Both the position numbers and the translations under genes were made by a program. Below the pieces are notes generated by a model. The model searched no databases and had not been told where the DNA came from. It saw only the letters and a list, made by a program, of their open reading frames with translations. DNA of 64,000 nucleotides from Planctomycetota bacterium (GTDB taxonomy: Bacteria; Planctomycetota; Planctomycetia; Gemmatales; Gemmataceae), in the NCBI GenBank assembly GCA_016195405.1, contig JACPZP010000087.1, forward strand, positions 1 through 64,000, written 5' to 3'. Below, piece after piece: positions 60,638-64,000 of the stretch. Every line of letters begins with the position of its first letter. Position 1 is the stretch's first letter.

Positions 60638-60871
60638 ATGGTGAGGCCGAGCACAGAAAACCGATTAAGCGTGCCCGAAAGAAGGTCTAGAAAGCTAAAA
60701 CGCAGCCATGTCAACGGGAAAAAAACGCGAGGTTGGGAAAGCACCATAGGTGTTTTCTCGGGCGATGACGTAATGAAACGCATTGATGCATCCGCTCTTG
60801 CATTCCGCGAATTGAACCGCAAGCAAGCACGTCGCGCCGCGAGCACATCAAGGGCCAGAGGAGCCAGATGA
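60638..60871 (+). CDS. Antitoxin-like small protein (vapB-like position)
   Basis: ATG 60638 has GGAG 6 bases upstream and opens 77 codons. The end (STIGVFSGDDVMKRIDASAL, then AFRELNRKQARRAAS) resembles short antitoxins that precede PIN-domain toxins. Its stop overlaps the next ATG by 4 bases (ATGA, 60868-60871), the usual vapBC arrangement. The first 30 residues are basic and may be an artefactual extension. The partner toxin is destroyed, so this gene is probably no longer under selection. Confidence 0.5.
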   Translation: MVRPSTENRLSVPERRSRKLKRSHVNGKKTRGWESTIGVFSGDDVMKRIDASALAFRELNRKQARRAASTSRARGAR

Positions 60872-61077
60872 TCCTCTTCAACGCATGAAAGGTCGTCGAC
60901 TTTGACGACCGAGCCGCTGCCATGTGCGATCGACTGAAAAAACTGCGCGTACGCGTGGGAACTCAAGACTTGAAGATCGGCGCAATTGCACTGGCCAACG
61001 GTGCGCTCCTTTTATCCGCCAATTTAAGTGATTTCCGAAGAATTCCAGGACTTCGCGTGGAGAATTGGCTCGAATGA
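60868..61077 (+). pseudogene. VapC-like PIN-domain toxin, internally deleted
   Basis: ATG 60868 gives MILFNA and a stop at 60888. From 60889 another reading, KVVDFDDRAAAMCDRLKKLR and on to VGTQDLKIGAIALANGALLL, SANLSDFRRIPGLRVENWLE, continues to 61077. This is the C-terminal half of a PIN toxin, including the acidic residues near DLKIGAIAL and SANLSDF. The start (normally 'MIL-x-DTD') and this end are joined by a deletion of about 70 residues that removes the first catalytic Asp. The toxin cannot be active. Confidence 0.75.
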
Positions 61078-61454
61078 TCATTGCCCGTTACGAAATCCTC
61101 GCCGAGCTTGGCCGCGGGACCACTGGCGTTGTTTACAAAGCGCAAGATACGATTCGGGGCCGAGTCGTCGCGCTGAAAGTCGCCACCTTTTTGCCCAACA
61201 CGGACCGCGCGACCAAATCCGGGCGTTTTCTGCGTGAAGCGCGCAATACAGCATATCTGAGTACCCATTTAGGCTCGGCGATTCCACCAGTAACCGAAGT
61301 CGGCGATTCGGAGGGCACGCTTTTCCTAGTGCGTGAATTCATTGAGGGCGACACCCTGGAACATCTTGTCGGATCGCGCACCATGAAATTGCGCGTGATC
61401 GATCGCTCGTCCATCCAGGGTGGCGCACTTTCAAGAAATGCATTTGCCGGCTAG
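61074..61454 (+). pseudogene. Ser/Thr kinase N-lobe fragment
   Basis: ATG 61074 overlaps the PIN stop (ATGA). The 126-residue frame begins MIIARYEILAELGRGTTGVV and has the VALKVA lysine and FLREARNTAYL helix C, up to EFIEGDTLEHLVGS at the hinge. It then drifts into non-homologous sequence. The catalytic loop, DFG and C-lobe are absent, so it cannot phosphorylate. It is a truncated relic. Confidence 0.78.
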
Positions 61455-61509
61455 AGGCGGTTGGCGGATAATCCAACGAAGCACGTTCGTCTTTCTTCGG
61501 GAGAACGAC

Positions 61510-62181
61510 ATGATGGCGCGCATATCAGCTCTCGTTGGAATTGTTTTGGCGCTATTGGTGCCCAACGTATCAAGCGGCGGCGACAAAACCGGAATCGCTA
61601 TCGCCAAGGACAAAAAGACGGTCACGATTCCCTGCAAGATCGCCCCGCGCAAGTTGCCAAATCTCGACCAGATCTATCCGCTCGAAGTGGTGGCGACCTT
61701 CCCCGCTCCCAAAGGACAGAAGGCTCATGAAACGGTCGTGATCTACGACGCCAAGCCCAGCGAAATTCACAAGGCGCTCGAAGCGTTAGGACTCAAGGCT
61801 GGCAAACCCGGGCTGGGCGAGCGATCTAAGGCGTCAGGCCCGGAGGTGAAGATTTTCCTCGAAGTACCAAGCCCTGACGGCAAGCCTAAGAGGTTACCGA
61901 TCGAAGAAACCATGGTCGATCTCAATACAGGCAAGACTCTGCCTCCGCTCACCTGGTTGTTTACCGGCTCCGCAATGAAAAGTCCCGATCCCGAAAAGGA
62001 CGACGTGGTCTACGGCGCTGATTTATCGGGCACGCTCATCACCATCTTTCCCGTCACCGACGACACGGTCATTCAAACCAATCTCGCCGCCAAGGATGAA
62101 AAGAACTGGAAACTCGAACTCAACAAGAAGCTGCTGCCCAAGGAAGGCGCCGCGGTGAAATTGATCATTCAAGCAAAGTGA
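61510..62181 (+). CDS. Secreted YdjY-domain protein
   Basis: ATG 61510 follows SD GGGAGA. The 223-residue protein has a signal peptide (MMARISALVGIVLALLVPNV). The YdjY-type segment reads HETVVIYDAKPSEIHKALEA and LGLKAGKPG. It also has DDVVYGADLSGTLITIFPVT near the end, as seen in planctomycete YdjY proteins. The function is unknown. The VCBS-repeat gene starts 37 bases downstream and is probably in the same operon. Confidence 0.78.
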   Translation: MMARISALVGIVLALLVPNVSSGGDKTGIAIAKDKKTVTIPCKIAPRKLPNLDQIYPLEVVATFPAPKGQKAHETVVIYDAKPSEIHKALEALGLKAGKPGLGERSKASGPEVKIFLEVPSPDGKPKRLPIEETMVDLNTGKTLPPLTWLFTGSAMKSPDPEKDDVVYGADLSGTLITIFPVTDDTVIQTNLAAKDEKNWKLELNKKLLPKEGAAVKLIIQAK

Positions 62182-62218
62182 ACGGCGCTAACCCGCAAGC
62201 GGGACAGGGGAGGAATCC

Positions 62219-64000
62219 ATGAAAGCGCGTGTGTATCTGTTGCTCGCCGGACTTGCGTTTTTCTGCCTCTCTCTTCCCGCGCTCACCTACGTCGAAGAAC
62301 GCTACACGTTGCCGCGCACGATCGACGAATCGACCAACATCGTAGTCATGAAGGTCGAACGCATCAACAAAGAGAAAAAGCTCATCATCTACAAGAAGCT
62401 CTTCGACCTTAAGGGTAAGCATCCCACCGACCTCATCAAGCACAACGTCGGCGTCGGCGGCTTCAATGAGTTTGAAACCAAGGCCCCCATGGAATGGGCC
62501 GAGGTCGGCAAGATCGCGATCTTCTTTCACAACGGCTCGGCCAGCGAGACCTGCATCGGCAAATACTGGTACCAGTGCTATCCCGGCGGCGAATGGTGGA
62601 ATCACAGCCACGGCGAGCCTTACATGTGCCGAACCTATTGCGGCGACATCGAAGGACTCAGGGTCGCCATCGAGAAGCTGCTCAAGGATGAAGACGTGAT
62701 CGTGACCGCGACCGTGGGCAAGACCGACAAGCGCATTCACAAGGTGAAATGCAGCATGAAGAAGCCCCTCGACTACATCGTCGCCGAGGGGCCGAGCATC
62801 GAGAAGACGAAGCTGTCCGACGTGGCGGCGTTTTCGGACATGATCGAGCTGCCGCGGCCTCAGGGAAGCCTCGAAGGCGCCATCCCCGTGGATTTCGATA
62901 ACGACGGCTACACCGATCTGCTCTTGGTCGGCTCGGAAGGCTTCATGCTTCTGCACAACGATCGCAAGGGCAACTTCGAGGACTGGACCGACAAGTGGGG
63001 CTTGGCCGGCGAGGCCGGCTGCAAGGCCGCCGCTTTCGCCGATTACAATCGTTCCGGAAGGCTCTCGCTTTTGACCTCGACGGGCAAGCTCTACACCAAC
63101 ACCGGCACGAAATTCAAGGACGATTCCGATCTCCTCCCCAAGACGCCTGAGCGCGTCGACAATCCCGGCGAAGCCATGGCCTGGACCGACTTCGACAAGG
63201 ACGGCTTGCCTGACATCATCTGTTCCGTCGGCGCCCGTGGATTGGCGGCCTTTCGCAACACCGGCGGCAAAGGCGGCGTCTGGTTCGAGGATGTTTCGGA
63301 GAAAGTCGGCCTTGGTCCCAACGGCGCGGGCGCGGAACCCAGCAACTACTTGTCAACGCTCGACATCAACGGCGACGGCAAGGTCGGCTTCATTCTCAAT
63401 CTGGAACAGCCGTTGGTCGTGGTCAACAAAAACGGCGTCTTCCGCGAGGCCAAGGAGCACGGCATCGCCTTCCCCGCCCTGCCCCGCCCGGCGCTTGCGC
63501 CATCGCATTATCTCAATGACGGCCGACTCGGTCTCTTCGTCACCAGCAACGAACGCGCGGGCGCCATCCGCGATTGGCAGCTTCTCGGCACGTTTTCGCA
63601 GGCGGAAGACAAGAAACTCCCCGAGCCTGCGAAACTGAACCCCGAGGATTTTCCTTTCATCAAGATGGGCGGCGATGTATGGCGATGGACTCCGGTCAAG
63701 GCGAAGGCGAATGGCGCCATCGAATTTGGCAGAAGACAGCCTTCGCCCAACGCCTCCTATGCGTTTGCCTCTTTTACGTGGCCACGCGATGAGCGGATCG
63801 TGCTCAACATCGGCAGCGAGAACGGCATTCGCGTCTGGCTTAACGGCAAGGAGGTTCACAAGTTCGACGGCGCCCGTTCCTACCTGCCGGACACCGATGC
63901 GCCCGAAGTCGACGTCAAAAAGGGAACGAATGTCGTCCTTCTCAAGGTATTCGACGAAGGGCCGCTTTGGCGCAGCTCGGTCCGTCCCGCGCACCGCGAC
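62219..64000 (+). CDS. Partial secreted VCBS/FG-GAP repeat protein
   Basis: ATG 62219, with SD AGGAAT, opens 594 codons to the window edge, so the C-terminus is missing. A signal peptide leads (MKARVYLLLAGLAFFCLSLP). Residues 20-170 are a globular part with cysteines. Propeller repeats of VCBS/FG-GAP type follow: DFDNDGYTDLLLVGSEGF, DYNRSGRLSLLTSTGKLYTN, DFDKDGLPDIICSVGARG and DINGDGKVGFILNLEQPL. From about residue 520 a carbohydrate-binding-like domain appears (RVWLNGKEVHKFDGARSYLP, then KKGTNVVLLKVFDEG), close to that of the gene at 12515. It is probably a surface or periplasmic protein. Confidence 0.8.
   Translation, partial: MKARVYLLLAGLAFFCLSLPALTYVEERYTLPRTIDESTNIVVMKVERINKEKKLIIYKKLFDLKGKHPTDLIKHNVGVGGFNEFETKAPMEWAEVGKIAIFFHNGSASETCIGKYWYQCYPGGEWWNHSHGEPYMCRTYCGDIEGLRVAIEKLLKDEDVIVTATVGKTDKRIHKVKCSMKKPLDYIVAEGPSIEKTKLSDVAAFSDMIELPRPQGSLEGAIPVDFDNDGYTDLLLVGSEGFMLLHNDRKGNFEDWTDKWGLAGEAGCKAAAFADYNRSGRLSLLTSTGKLYTNTGTKFKDDSDLLPKTPERVDNPGEAMAWTDFDKDGLPDIICSVGARGLAAFRNTGGKGGVWFEDVSEKVGLGPNGAGAEPSNYLSTLDINGDGKVGFILNLEQPLVVVNKNGVFREAKEHGIAFPALPRPALAPSHYLNDGRLGLFVTSNERAGAIRDWQLLGTFSQAEDKKLPEPAKLNPEDFPFIKMGGDVWRWTPVKAKANGAIEFGRRQPSPNASYAFASFTWPRDERIVLNIGSENGIRVWLNGKEVHKFDGARSYLPDTDAPEVDVKKGTNVVLLKVFDEGPLWRSSVRPAHRD

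Overview
The window looks like chromosomal DNA of a member of the Planctomycetota, probably close to the Gemmatales/Gemmataceae. This placement is inferred from gene content, not from a marker gene. The supporting signs are: GC-rich coding DNA; two secreted proteins with the 'LEDR-x-VP' N-terminal motif seen in planctomycete giant proteins; a 5,901-residue surface-type protein; planctomycete-style PQQ/NHL/VCBS proteins, DUF6677 and DUF3592 proteins; a BlaI/BlaR1 pair; a kinase with an N-terminal extension; a sigma factor with a long helix-turn-helix N-terminus; and many GTG/TTG starts with good Shine-Dalgarno (SD) sites. I see no rRNA, tRNA, CRISPR array, prophage or intact insertion sequence.

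Layout. 1-7.9 kb is a patchwork: a partial secreted gene, a wrecked VOC/PhnB-like gene, a mug-type DNA glycosylase, a DUF3592 membrane protein, fossil fragments of an S9 peptidase and a DUF899 protein, then DUF3800, DUF5677 and an unrecognised gene on the minus strand. 7.9-15.8 kb holds secreted enzymes and surface proteins: an S9 peptidase, an esterase-DUF6624 fusion, a HEAT-like/carbohydrate-binding-like protein, and a TIGR03118-like protein with RTX-type repeats. 15.9-20 kb has a small ferredoxin and an OGFr-like protein facing a five-gene minus-strand cassette. That cassette ends in a PAS/AAA+/Fis-type regulator without the GAFTGA loop, followed by a receiver-like protein, and three of its junctions overlap.

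20-36.6 kb carries rsmE, the BlaI/BlaR1 operon with a putative double operator and a clear terminator, a Ser/Thr kinase, a run of NHL, VanZ and M14 peptidase genes, a sulfite-oxidase-type molybdoenzyme and a sigma-70-family factor. 36.8-58.7 kb is dominated by the giant gene (38887-56592, minus): four copies of a propeller-like module, each followed by a growing array of Ig-like domains (3, 4, 6, 16), then autotransporter-type beta-strand repeats. A PQQ-like membrane protein gene broken by one frameshift is divergent from it. 58.7-61.5 kb is a second graveyard: a sensor with half a PAS domain, a vapBC-like pair whose toxin is internally deleted, and a kinase N-lobe fragment. The window ends with a YdjY-domain protein and a VCBS-repeat protein that runs off the edge.

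The main candidates for new biology are the five-gene membrane/pseudo-enhancer-binding-protein cassette at 16.7-20 kb, the supermodular growth of the giant protein, and the three-HTH sigma factor. The window also shows several independent internal gene deletions and at least seven different large intergenic palindromes.
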